Shown in pieces: positions 1 through 7,014 of a stretch of DNA of 64,000 bases. Where the stretch lies: contig CAMLQY010000002.1 of the NCBI GenBank assembly GCA_946482365.1, positions 1 through 64,000 on the forward strand, written 5' to 3'. Source of the stretch: an uncultured Actinomycetes bacterium. Its GTDB lineage: Bacteria > Actinomycetota > Thermoleophilia > Solirubrobacterales > 70-9. A model generated the notes under the pieces. That model worked only from the letters and a program-made list of their open reading frames with translations, was not told where the DNA came from and did not search any database. Position numbers and translations under genes: made by a program. Within the stretch, counting starts at the first letter, position 1; every line of letters begins with the position of its first letter.

Positions 1-153
1 TTTGGTCAGGGGGGTGGCGCTACCGGCGAAGACGCCGACCTGTTCGTAGGTGGCGTGGGCGGGTGTGGAGAGGGCAAGAGATGAGATCGCGAGCGCAAAG
101 ACACTGAGTACCGCCTTCACTGCCCCGCGCCCGATGATCTTTCCGTCTCTCAT
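1..153 (-). CDS. Secreted protein, N-terminal part only (gene runs off the window)
   Basis: The first 51 codons are present, starting at the ATG at 153 and reading off the left edge. They encode a basic start (MRDGKIIGRGAVK), a hydrophobic core and a likely signal peptidase site after STPAHA, followed by TYEQVGVFAGSATPLT. A mature start of the form ATYEQVG is familiar from NHL/beta-propeller secreted proteins of Solirubrobacterales, but no repeat is visible here, so that assignment is inference. The gene is downstream of and co-oriented with the secreted repeat protein at 310-1521, with a hairpin between them. The secretion call is firm; the function is unknown. Confidence 0.6.
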   Translation of the reverse strand, partial: MRDGKIIGRGAVKAVLSVFALAISSLALSTPAHATYEQVGVFAGSATPLTK

Positions 154-227
154 ACTCGTCCTGTCCTCTCCCTGGTCTTGTCTTGTCCCGTCGCCCCCTC
201 CCCTGGGGCGGCGCTTCGGCGGCGGGG

Positions 228-265
228 CCAAAGGCCCCCGGGTCCGTGACTCCCGGGGGCTTTGG
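228..265 (-). terminator. Hairpin 3' of the secreted repeat gene
   Basis: On the minus strand this is a GC-rich stem (CCAAAGCCCCCGGG pairing with CCCGGGGGCCTTTGG) with a 9-nt loop, 45 bp after the stop of the 310-1521 gene. No long T-run follows, so it may be a terminator or only a 3' stabilising hairpin. Confidence 0.5.
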
Positions 266-309
266 CTTGCCGTTGCTTCTTGTTGCGTTACTCGTGCTGC
301 GTTACCTCG

Positions 310-1521
310 CTATTTGAATTCCGCGTTGACGGTTTTCTCTTTGCTGAGCGCGACTTTGCAGGTGCCGGTGCCCGAGCAGTCGCCGGACCAGCCGCCGAAG
401 GTCGAGCCTTTGCCCGGCGTCGCGGTCAGTTCGACTTCCTGTCCCTGGAAGTAGGCCGCTGTCATCGAGGAGCAGATCGCGCCGCAGTTGATGCCGGCGA
501 GGTTGCTCTTCACGGTGCCGTTGCCACCTCCGCTCTTGCCGAGGATGAGTTTGTGCTGTGCGACGGCGGTGAATTTGGCGCCGACCGTCTTGTTGGCATC
601 CATCGTCAGCGAGCAGGTGCCGAAACCGGAGCAGGCGCCCGTCCATTCGGTGAAGACGTAGTTTTTGGACGGTGCCGCCGACAGCGTGACCGAGGTGCCT
701 TCCTTGAAGGCGGTGTTGGTCGATGAGCAGTTGCTCAGGCAAAGCACCCCGCCCGGGGAGCTCGAGACCTTGCCGAGGCCGGTGCCCACCCGGGTTACCC
801 CGACGTTATAGGTTTTCGTGAATTTGGCCGAGACGTTCTTGGCTTCGCTCATCGTCACCGTGCACTGGCGCCCGTTGACGCCGCCTTTGTCGCAGCCTTT
901 CCAGCTGACGAAGGTGGAGCTCGGTCCGGGAGACGCGGTCAGGGTGACTTTGGTGCCTTGTTCGAATTTCTTGGTGCAGGCGGTGCCGGCGGTGCCGCAT
1001 TCGATCCCCGAGGGATTGGAGACGACGGTTCCCAAGCCCGTGCCTTCTGTGGCCACGGTTAGCACGGGGCACGTGCCGAGGCAGAAGGTGACGGTTACTT
1101 CGAGTTCTTCTTCTTCTTCTTCGCTGGCGAGGAGGCAGGTTTCGGGGAAGGTTTCGCTTGGGCTAGGTTCAAAGGGGCACAGTCCTACTGGGAGTTCGTG
1201 CCCTGTCCCTTTCTGAACAGCCCAGCCGGCGATTTCGGAGCCGGGGGCGGGTTTGGCCACCAGCTTGATCGCGTAGTAGAACGATTCTTTAAAGGTTTCG
1301 CCGGGCGTGTTTTCGCAGACCCCGCTTGTGCTCGTGCCGTTGTATGTGCACGCGATCGGCGGGGTGCCCGCGCTTTCGTAAGGGAATTCGTCGGCTTCGC
1401 TGATGACTTCGCCGCTGCCGGTCCCAACGATGTTGACTTTCGCGGTTTCCGCTGTCGCCTGCGCAACCGGCACGAGCATCAGCGCCCCCACCGTCGCGAG
1501 CAAGATTGTCAGTCGTCTCAC
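310..1521 (-). CDS. Secreted protein with three or more bacterial-repeat (InlB B-repeat-like) domains
   Basis: The 403-residue protein starts with a signal peptide (MRRLTILLATVGALMLVPVAQA). It then carries three clear tandem repeats of about 72 residues, at roughly 161-235, 243-316 and 330-403. Each has the pattern GTGxGxVxSxPxGIxC, then GTxVTLxAxP, then FxxWxG-C-xGxGxC and a closing xKxVxAxF. Paired cysteines in each repeat suggest disulfides. An earlier degenerate copy occupies the N-terminal half, interrupted by an acidic run of six Glu near residue 135. This is the divergent bacterial-repeat fold common in large secreted proteins of Solirubrobacterales. It is probably an extracellular adhesive or structural protein; no catalytic motif is seen. 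Confidence 0.8.
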   Translation of the reverse strand: MRRLTILLATVGALMLVPVAQATAETAKVNIVGTGSGEVISEADEFPYESAGTPPIACTYNGTSTSGVCENTPGETFKESFYYAIKLVAKPAPGSEIAGWAVQKGTGHELPVGLCPFEPSPSETFPETCLLASEEEEEELEVTVTFCLGTCPVLTVATEGTGLGTVVSNPSGIECGTAGTACTKKFEQGTKVTLTASPGPSSTFVSWKGCDKGGVNGRQCTVTMSEAKNVSAKFTKTYNVGVTRVGTGLGKVSSSPGGVLCLSNCSSTNTAFKEGTSVTLSAAPSKNYVFTEWTGACSGFGTCSLTMDANKTVGAKFTAVAQHKLILGKSGGGNGTVKSNLAGINCGAICSSMTAAYFQGQEVELTATPGKGSTFGGWSGDCSGTGTCKVALSKEKTVNAEFK

Positions 1522-2015
1522 TTAACTCTCTCCTTGTGTGTGAGCCCCTGCCGAGCCGCTCGAGGCGGCCTTTTGGGTGACTCGGTTTCCCTGTGTGATC
1601 GACAACGGGCGGACCGGGAACCCATCCCCATCCGACCGGGAGGAAGATCGAGTTGGGACCGCCGCCTGGAGAGATCGGTGCAAGCGCAGCGTTGTGCCGC
1701 CGATGCCGGCGCAGCGCGGGTCGGTTCCCGCGAGGGTGCGAACGACGCGCTTCCCACCAGCTGTCTCCTCTCCGTGAAGGTCCCTGTTGACCGGGCCCTT
1801 CCCGTTCCCGCGCTGCTCGGCGTGGGAACCCTGGCTAGGGCGACGGTCCTTGCGGTGACCTTCCCCGGTGCCCTGGAGGCGAGATCTCGCGCGTCCTTGG
1901 CTAGGAGACTGCCTACTTCAAGGGTGGATAAACGTGTTTACCGACCCGAGGAAGAGAGTAGATACTCGTGTTTCCTTTGTCAAGGGATTGCCAAGATCCC
2001 TGTAAATCGCGCGTT
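1522..2015. other. Gene-free stretch between two minus-strand genes
   Basis: About 490 bases without a convincing ORF. The short frames here have compositions expected of shadows. It contains some AT-richer sequence around 1920-2010, including an imperfect inverted repeat around GATAAACGTGTTTACC, and would hold the promoter of the secreted gene ending at 1521. No RNA gene or repeat copy was recognised. Confidence 0.4.
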
Positions 2016-2372
2016 TTACGACTCTTTCGCCTCCAGCAGGAAGATGTCGACCGCCATCTGGGGGTCGAGGTTGACCTGGCTGAAGAAGGCGAGAACGCGG
2101 CGGCCGGTGGCCTTCTCGACGACCGCGCTGAACTCCTCCTCCATCGCCGCCTGGGCGCTGCGCCGCAGCAGGGCGACCGTTTCGCCGCGCCCGCTTGCGA
2201 TCAGCGTCTCCTCGACCGTGGTGAAGCCGTCCCAGAGGAAGGTGGCGACGGCGTCGCCCATGTAGTAAGTCTTGGCCGAGGTCGGGCCCTTGCCGTAGGA
2301 GCGGGCGTGGAGGGCGACCAGCCCGTCGGTGATCGAGGCCGTAACTTCTCCCACCGAGCGGTCGGAGCTCAT
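2016..2372 (-). CDS. DUF2294 / MpsC-like protein, copy 1
   Basis: A 118-residue protein with the DUF2294 layout: an N-terminal helix around HARSYGKGPTSAKTYYMGD, a central VEETLIASGRGE segment, and the C-terminal ATGRRVLAFFSQVNLDPQMAVDIFLLE. This family now includes MpsC of the staphylococcal membrane-potential-generating system, but most members are uncharacterised. The length matches the family (about 115-130 aa). It is one of three DUF2294 genes within 2.2 kb, the others at 2636-3055 and 3806-4201. They differ enough from each other that they are not a recent duplication. No partner transport gene is adjacent, so the MpsC role is not supported by context. Confidence 0.75.
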   Translation of the reverse strand: MSSDRSVGEVTASITDGLVALHARSYGKGPTSAKTYYMGDAVATFLWDGFTTVEETLIASGRGETVALLRRSAQAAMEEEFSAVVEKATGRRVLAFFSQVNLDPQMAVDIFLLEAKES

Positions 2373-2635
2373 CGCCGGAAAAACCCTAGCGCCGATGGTG
2401 GGGCTGCGCTACAGTGGACCGGTCCGGCCGAAATGCGGGCCAGCGCGAGCACCTGCGCAGCAGGACTGATCAGGTGGCGAGGGTTCTAACGGGCCAGCGC
2501 CTCCCGAGCGTAATTCGCGCGAGGAGCGATCACCGGTTGGTGCGACGCAAGTCGCCGCATGCAACCTAGCTCCTACTCGACCTCGATCTCGGGTCCAGCG
2601 AGGGGCTACAGCTCCAGCGAATCGAGGTTCCGCAA

Positions 2636-3055
2636 ATGGGCACAGAGGAAGTCTCCCAACGCCGGGCAAACCCGCCCCTGGTCGAGTTCTCCAACACGAT
2701 GGTCGCGATGCACCGCGAGCACTTCGGCCGTGGGCCGGCGGCCGCGCGGGCGTTCATCGCCGACGGTTTCGCGATCTGCGTCCTCACCGACGTCTACACG
2801 AAGGTCGAGCAGACCCTGATCGAGGCGGGCCGGCTCGATCACGTGCGCGACACCCGGCTCCTGCACCAGGAAAGCCTGGAAGAGGAGTACAAGAGCGCCG
2901 CCGAAGCGGTGCTGGGACGGCAGGTGCTCGCCTTCGTCAGCGCCACCCACGCCGAGCCCGACGTCGAGATCGAGGTCTACCTGCTCGGCGATCCCACCGG
3001 CTCCGGCGAGAACGGAGCGAGCGGGGAGAGCCAGGCCGCCGCGCTCGCGGATTAG
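2636..3055 (+). CDS. DUF2294 / MpsC-like protein, copy 2
   Basis: 139 residues. It shows the same core as the other two copies: MHREHFGRGPAAARAFIAD, then VEQTLIEAGR, then EAVLGRQVLAFVSATHAEPDVEIEVYLL. A low-complexity Gly/Ser/Ala tail follows from about residue 121. It is encoded divergently from copy 1 across about 260 bp and is convergent with the vapC gene that ends at 3071. The start is the ATG giving MGTEEVSQ. The tail is specific to this copy. Function unknown. Confidence 0.75.
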   Translation: MGTEEVSQRRANPPLVEFSNTMVAMHREHFGRGPAAARAFIADGFAICVLTDVYTKVEQTLIEAGRLDHVRDTRLLHQESLEEEYKSAAEAVLGRQVLAFVSATHAEPDVEIEVYLLGDPTGSGENGASGESQAAALAD

Positions 3056-3070
3056 CTCCAGACCGAAGCC

Positions 3071-3505
3071 TCAGTGCCCCGGGCCCGTGGATTCCTCGGG
3101 CTCGCTGGGCTGGCCGGTGTGCTCGCAGATCACCTTCAGATCTCGGTCGAAGCACCAGAGGACGATTTCCGGCCCCGCCGCCTCGGCCACGGCCGCTATC
3201 AGGAAGTCGATAGCGGGACGGCGGTGGCCCCCGTCGGACGCCTCTGCAAGTGCGCGCTGGACTTCCAGGGCGCGCTCGGTGCTTGCGTCGTCCAGCGGCA
3301 GTCGATCGAGGGGCGCAAACAACTCCTCGAAGCGCTCTTTGTATTGAGCCCCGGCCTGTGGCCGGTGCATCGCCTCGAGGATGACCGGGACGCAGGTGAC
3401 TATCTCGCCCGCCTCGTAACGATCGGCGAGCCTCTCTCGTATGTCGGGACGCTCAGCCTTCTGCGCCCAAGCCCAGATCGAGGTGTCGGCGAGGTAGAGG
3501 GGCAC
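3071..3505 (-). CDS. vapC: PIN-domain toxin, VapC family
   Basis: 144 residues starting with GTG at 3505. The PIN acidic residues are visible: LADTSIW (Asp6) at the N-terminus, VILEAMH (Glu near 43), PAIDFLIAAVA (Asp near 99) and CFDRDLK (Asp near 118-120). VapC proteins are Mg-dependent ribonucleases, usually cutting tRNA or rRNA. The antitoxin gene overlaps by one base (TAGTG junction), which is the normal translationally coupled vapBC order. All expected catalytic positions are present, so the toxin looks functional. Confidence 0.88.
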   Translation of the reverse strand: MPLYLADTSIWAWAQKAERPDIRERLADRYEAGEIVTCVPVILEAMHRPQAGAQYKERFEELFAPLDRLPLDDASTERALEVQRALAEASDGGHRRPAIDFLIAAVAEAAGPEIVLWCFDRDLKVICEHTGQPSEPEESTGPGH

Positions 3506-3735
3506 TAGACCCGAGGCCGGCGCTGCTCGTCGAGCTCGGACGGGGTGATCAAGCCGAGCTCGCCGGCACGAATAAGCGACGCGCCGCGATGCAGCTGCTC
3601 GCCCCGGCTCACGACCTTCAACGCTTGGTTCACCGTCTCCTTGTATCCCGCCGTCCCCAAAACCTTGCGAGCGCTCTCGAAGGCGGGCACCTCGATCTCG
3701 ATCGTCGTTCGGTGCATGGCGATAGCTCGATCCAT
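3505..3735 (-). CDS. vapB: VapB-type antitoxin
   Basis: 76 residues. The N-terminal half (MHRTTIEIEVPAFESARKVL, with an upstream alternative Met giving MDRAIA) resembles the ribbon-helix-helix type seen in VapB antitoxins with the TIEI(E/D) strand and a conserved GTAGYKETVNQAL helix. The C-terminal half binds the toxin in known pairs. Its stop overlaps the vapC GTG by one base. Promoter and operator lie in the AT-rich 3736-3805 region. Confidence 0.85.
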   Translation of the reverse strand: MDRAIAMHRTTIEIEVPAFESARKVLGTAGYKETVNQALKVVSRGEQLHRGASLIRAGELGLITPSELDEQRRPRV

Positions 3736-3771
3736 GTCGTCACTATAGCAATAACCTCAGAATTTATATAG

Positions 3772-3784
3772 CAGCTATGAGCTG
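3772..3784. promoter_or_regulatory. Inverted repeat in vapBC promoter
   Basis: CAGCT-ATG-AGCTG is a perfect 5-bp inverted repeat. It sits between two copies of the AT-rich octamer ATTTATAT in a strikingly AT-rich 60 bp just upstream of vapB. VapBC complexes usually bind such repeats to autoregulate. The operator role is inference. Confidence 0.4.
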
Positions 3785-3805
3785 ATTTATATGCTCAGCA
3801 CGGGG

Positions 3806-4201
3806 TCATTCGGCGAAGAGCATCTCGGCCTGAGAGGAGTCCGCCGGGGGAGCGAGGAGAAAGACCTCGGTCCCCCAGGGGCGCTCGGGCTCGAGCGCCA
3901 CGCGGCTGATGAAGGCTTCGACGCGGCGGCCGGTGGCGCGTTCGACCAGGGCCTCGTAGACGGGCCGGATCGCGTGGGAGAATTCTTCGCGGGTCTTGCG
4001 GACGGCGGAGCGATGGCCGCCCTGCACCATCTCTTCTTCGGCAGGGGTCAGCGTCACGTCCATCACCACTGCGACGAATGTCTCCTCGATCCCGACTTGG
4101 AGGTTCGTGGCGGGACGCCCGTAGGCCTCCTCGTGAACGCGCATCACCTCACGAACCAACTCGTCTTCAACCGGGTCCAGCGACGGCCAGTTCTTTCCCA
4201 C
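3806..4201 (-). CDS. DUF2294 / MpsC-like protein, copy 3
   Basis: 131 residues. The core matches the other copies: VHEEAYGRPATNLQVGIEE, then LTPAEEEMVQGG, then ERATGRRVEAFISRVALEPERPWGTEVFLL. It lacks the long tail of copy 2. It lies upstream of vapBC in the same orientation but about 70 bp away, across a promoter-like AT-rich spacer, so it probably has its own transcript. Function unknown beyond family membership. Confidence 0.75.
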   Translation of the reverse strand: MGKNWPSLDPVEDELVREVMRVHEEAYGRPATNLQVGIEETFVAVVMDVTLTPAEEEMVQGGHRSAVRKTREEFSHAIRPVYEALVERATGRRVEAFISRVALEPERPWGTEVFLLAPPADSSQAEMLFAE

Positions 4202-4253
4202 CTGACCCCAAAACCTTCCTCCGCTGCCCTATTACGAGGAAGGATAGCGCGCG

Positions 4254-4637
4254 TCAGCTCGGCTGCTGCAGGACCGAGAGGATGTTGCCGGCCGGGTCCT
4301 TGAACCAAGCGACCTGGGGGCCGGGGCCGCGGGCGATTCCCTTCTCGTCCTGTTCGAAGCCGTCGTAGCGCTCGAACGTCACGCCCTTGGCCGCGAGCTC
4401 GTCGACGGCCGCGTCGACGTCGTCGACTTCGAAGTTGAGGATCGTGTAGGTGGCGGGGGCGAAGTCGTCTTTGCGGTAGGCGAGCACGTCGCGGCCGCCG
4501 GCCAGCTGGATCGAGATCAGGCCGAACTCCTCGCTGAGGTCGGTCGTCCCCAGTCCCAGCGTCTCACCGTAGAACCGCTTCGCCGCCCCGACGTCGTCGA
4601 CGGCGAAGCCGCTCGTTGCCTTCGTGTTCGCGAACAT
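4254..4637 (-). CDS. VOC superfamily protein (glyoxalase/bleomycin-resistance fold)
   Basis: 127 residues. It shows two beta-alpha-beta-beta-beta modules: SGFAVDDVGAAKRFYGETLGL at the N-terminus and NFEVDDVDAAVDELAAKGV from about residue 69. The closing strand is FKDPAGNILSVLQQ, typical of the single-domain VOC family. Metal-ligand candidates (Glu/His) are weak, so the chemistry cannot be named. It is a stand-alone minus-strand gene. Confidence 0.8.
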   Translation of the reverse strand: MFANTKATSGFAVDDVGAAKRFYGETLGLGTTDLSEEFGLISIQLAGGRDVLAYRKDDFAPATYTILNFEVDDVDAAVDELAAKGVTFERYDGFEQDEKGIARGPGPQVAWFKDPAGNILSVLQQPS

Positions 4638-4666
4638 GCCTGCTCCCTTCGTCTGGTCTGTTCCGA

Positions 4667-4937
4667 CTACCCGGAGAGCTCCGGGATATAGCTATGCAAG
4701 CTGGTCGCAGCAGCGGTGGCGAGGGCAAACCCGTCGGCGAGACTGATCCCCAGGCCTCGTAGCCGGGCAGCGTTTCTGGCAGTCGTCGCTTCGAGGACAA
4801 CGACCCGTATTCCCAGCGAGGCAATCGCGTCCACGGCCGCGCGAAGAGTTGCCAAGTCTTCAGCGGGCCGAACCAGCGACTCGGCACGTGGTGCCTCCCG
4901 CCTCGAGGGCGGCAATGACTACGTCCGTGTTGAGTAC
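4667..4937 (-). pseudogene. Decayed PIN-domain (VapC-like) gene
   Basis: Two pieces of a PIN domain lie in different frames. The N-terminal strand (LNTDVVIAALEAGG, with the first catalytic Asp) reads from about 4937 and hits a TGA at 4862-4860. The rest continues in another frame: LRAAVDAIASLGIRVVVLEA, then SLADGFALATA, which contains the late catalytic Asp. Together they span about 88 codons against about 125-140 for an intact VapC, so an internal deletion plus a frameshift is likely. The last seven residues (YIPELSG) and the stop are shared with the next upstream gene (5074-5421). Confidence 0.65.
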
Positions 4938-5062
4938 GCCTCCTCAACGCGCTCTTCGGAACGGAGCAGATCAAGGTAGTCCGGCCCATACAGCCCGTCA
5001 AAGATTCCAAGCGCTTGAGCGAGATCGGGCTCGCGCTGCATCTGATCGTCTGCGTGAGTCAT
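4919..5062 (-). CDS. Small antitoxin-like ORF of the decayed PIN locus
   Basis: A 47-residue ORF begins at the ATG at 5062 (MTHADDQMQREPDLAQALGI) and stops at 4919, overlapping the 5' end of the decayed PIN gene. An acidic, helical small protein overlapping a PIN gene start is the usual layout of a toxin-antitoxin pair. It is not a recognised family, so the antitoxin role is inferred from position alone. Confidence 0.45.
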   Translation of the reverse strand: MTHADDQMQREPDLAQALGIFDGLYGPDYLDLLRSEERVEEAYSTRT

Positions 5063-5073
5063 CGCCTTTCAGC

Positions 5074-5421
5074 CTACCCCGACAGCTCCGGGATATAGCG
5101 GCGCAGGTGCGCGTCGATCGTCTCGCGGACCCATTGCTGGGTGGCGGGGTCGGCCATGCGATAGCGGCCGAGCAGAAGCTTCTGGTCCTCCAGCGGCAGC
5201 CCGGCGATCTCCCAGCTGACGGCGAGGCGCTCGAAGAGCAGCTCCGAGCGCCGGCGCCAGGCGTCGTCCTGCGTCGTCGCCGCGGTCGCCGGCCCGTCTT
5301 CGAGCTTGGCGATCGTGCCCCGGCTGAGCGTTTCGCGCAGGGTGAGGACGTTGCCCTCGGCGTCGGCGTACTCGACGGTCGGGGCCTTCTGCCGCGGCGG
5401 CCGCTTCCTGCGCTTCGCCAT
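5074..5421 (-). CDS. Conserved-looking hypothetical protein, third gene of the phhB operon
   Basis: 115 residues with a very basic start (MAKRRKRPPRQKAP), a short beta-hairpin-like YADAEGNVLTLRETLS, then a helical Trp/Arg/Leu-rich half ending in YIPELSG. It is not a family I recognise. Its ATG overlaps the arfB stop (TGATG), so it is translationally coupled to a ribosome-rescue gene. The basic N-terminus would suit RNA or ribosome contact, which is inference. The last 26 bp, including the stop, are 24/26 identical to the end of the decayed PIN gene at 4667-4692. Confidence 0.65.
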   Translation of the reverse strand: MAKRRKRPPRQKAPTVEYADAEGNVLTLRETLSRGTIAKLEDGPATAATTQDDAWRRRSELLFERLAVSWEIAGLPLEDQKLLLGRYRMADPATQQWVRETIDAHLRRYIPELSG

Positions 5422-5822
5422 CAGTGGTCCCCCGCCGGCCGCCGCCGGCCCCGCTTGCGTTCCCCCGCCCGGCGCTTCTCTTCCAGGCGGCGCTCGCGCG
5501 AGGCGCGGGTAGGCCTGGTCGGGCGGCGGCTGCGCGGCTGCGCCAGGCCGGCGGCGATCTTCTCCGCCAGGCGCCGCAGCGCCAGCTCGCGGTTGCGAGC
5601 CTGGCCGCGCGCGTCCTGGGAGACGGCCGTGAGGACGGGCCCCGCCCGCCCGACCAAACGGTCCTTCTGGCGCTCGTCCAGGGCCCGCGAGGCCTCGACG
5701 TCGAACACCGCTTCCACCCGCGAGGCGGTCACGTTCGCGTGCTGCCCACCCGGCCCCGAGGAGCGGCTCGCCCGCAGCTCGATCTCGGCCAGGGGGATCG
5801 AGAGCCGCGCGTCGATTCTCAG
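5421..5822 (-). CDS. arfB: ArfB/YaeJ-type peptidyl-tRNA hydrolase, ribosome rescue
   Basis: The catalytic motif GGQ is in SRSSGPGGQHANVTASRVEA, near residue 23-25 from the proposed start. It is followed by the RNRELALRRL segment and a long basic tail (about residues 92-130, Arg/Lys-rich) that in ArfB enters the empty mRNA channel. ArfB releases stalled peptides from ribosomes lacking a stop codon. No ATG, GTG or TTG is available near the family start. The best start is CTG at 5822-5820, overlapping the phhB stop as CTGA. That gives 133 aa, close to the usual 135-140. Confidence 0.82.
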   Translation of the reverse strand: MRIDARLSIPLAEIELRASRSSGPGGQHANVTASRVEAVFDVEASRALDERQKDRLVGRAGPVLTAVSQDARGQARNRELALRRLAEKIAAGLAQPRSRRPTRPTRASRERRLEEKRRAGERKRGRRRPAGDH

Positions 5823-6106
5823 CTCGTCGGCGATAGTGCGTCGACCTTCCCGGCCAGCTCGAAGTCGGCCGCGGTGAGGCCGCCCTCGGAGTGGGTGGAG
5901 ATCGTCACGGTCACCTCGTCCCAGGAGATCTCCAGGTCGGGATGGTGGTTCATCCCCTCGGCCGGCTCGACCAGGCTCTCGACGAAGCGCACCGAGCCGA
6001 CGAAGTCGCCGCAGCCGAAGGTCTTGGCGATCGCCTCGCCGCTGCGCTCCCAGCCGGGCAGCTCCGCCAGTCTCGCCTCGATCTCCGCGTCGTCCAGAAG
6101 CGCCAT
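5819..6106 (-). CDS. phhB: Pterin-4a-carbinolamine dehydratase
   Basis: 95 residues of the PCD/DCoH family. It contains the signature EGMNHHPDLEISWDEVTVTISTHSEGGLTAADFELA, whose paired His residues (NHHP) and later THSEGG bind the pterin. It dehydrates 4a-hydroxytetrahydropterin; in many bacteria it acts with an aromatic hydroxylase or in moco metabolism, but neither is adjacent. It is the first gene of a three-gene minus-strand operon with arfB and the 5074 gene, divergent from the GST at 6143 across 36 bp. Confidence 0.88.
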   Translation of the reverse strand: MALLDDAEIEARLAELPGWERSGEAIAKTFGCGDFVGSVRFVESLVEPAEGMNHHPDLEISWDEVTVTISTHSEGGLTAADFELAGKVDALSPTS

Positions 6107-6142
6107 CTGGAGCTATGCTGCCACGGCGGCTCCGAGGACGCA

Positions 6143-6931
6143 ATGAGCGATTCCAAACCGATCCTCTGGCACCTTCCCGTCTCGCACTACAGCGAGAAGG
6201 TGCGCTGGGCGCTCGACCGCAAGCGGATCCCGCACCGCCGCCGCGCCGCGATCGTCCCCGGCGCCCACATGGTCGCCGCGGCCTGGCTGACGCGCGACCC
6301 GGGCAACTTCACCTTCCCGGTCCTGCAGCTCGACGGGGAGGCGATCGTCGACTCCACGGAGATCATCGCCGCGCTCGAGGAGCGCTTCCCCGAGCCGCCC
6401 CTCTACCCGGCCGACCCCGAGGAACGCCGCCGGGCGCTCGACCTGGAGGACTTCTTCGACGAGGAGCTCGGTCCCCACATCCGTCTACTGGCCTTCCACG
6501 AGCTGGGCAACGACCGCGAGCGCTTCGAAGCCATCGTCAAGCGCACCGTCCCCGGCCCGCTGGGCCGTAGCGCCGTCACCTCAACCGCCTACGCCCGCGC
6601 CTTCACCGGCCTGCGCTTCGGCGCTCGCGACGAGGAGGCGGCGGCCCTCGCCCGCGAGAAGATCGTCGCCGCGCTCGACCGGCTCGAGGCCGAGCTGGGC
6701 GACGGCGAGTTCCTCGTCGGCGAGTCCTTCACCGTCGCCGACCTCACGGCGGCGGCGCTCTTCTATCCCCTGGTCCTCCCCGAAGAGGGCCCGCTGCCCA
6801 CCGACGAATCTCCACCCGAGGGCCTCGAGCGCTTCCGCGCGCCGCTGAAGGAGCGGCGCGGCTTCCAATGGGTCGAGGAGACCTTCCGCCGCAACCGTCA
6901 CCCCCTTCCGGTGCGCCTTTCCCCCCTATAG
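6143..6931 (+). CDS. Glutathione S-transferase family protein
   Basis: 262 residues from the ATG giving MSDSKPILWHLPVSHYSEKV. The N-terminal thioredoxin fold shows SHYSEKVRWALDRKRIPH and the cis-Pro/ES motif (FTFPVLQLDGEAIVDSTEI). The C-terminal all-helical domain includes FLVGESFTVADLTAAA, with the N-capping S-x-x-D. A glutathione substrate is unlikely in actinobacteria, so mycothiol or an unknown thiol is possible. The last nine codons and the stop lie inside palindrome A1, so the C-terminus (HPLPVRLSPL) has been shaped by that repeat. Confidence 0.85.
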   Translation: MSDSKPILWHLPVSHYSEKVRWALDRKRIPHRRRAAIVPGAHMVAAAWLTRDPGNFTFPVLQLDGEAIVDSTEIIAALEERFPEPPLYPADPEERRRALDLEDFFDEELGPHIRLLAFHELGNDRERFEAIVKRTVPGPLGRSAVTSTAYARAFTGLRFGARDEEAAALAREKIVAALDRLEAELGDGEFLVGESFTVADLTAAALFYPLVLPEEGPLPTDESPPEGLERFRAPLKERRGFQWVEETFRRNRHPLPVRLSPL

Positions 6932-6960
6932 AGGGGAAAAGGCGCACCGGAAGGGGGTGA
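6898..6960. repeat. Palindromic repeat A1
   Basis: A near-perfect 63-bp inverted repeat with arms TCACCCCCTTCCGGTGCG... and the reverse complement around a CTATAGA-type loop. Its core, TTCCGGTGCGC followed by CTTT and CCCC, recurs at 47613-47661 and 51813-51859. It covers the stop codon of the GST gene and may act as a terminator. Confidence 0.85.
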
Positions 6961-7014
6961 GCCTGGCCGGCCAGGGCTAAGCCCGGGCCGGCCGCGGCCG
7001 ATACAGGCCGCACG

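Noticed and set aside
1920..1945. GATAAACGTGTTTACC imperfect palindrome
   Set aside because: Two mismatches in short arms and no gene start close by.
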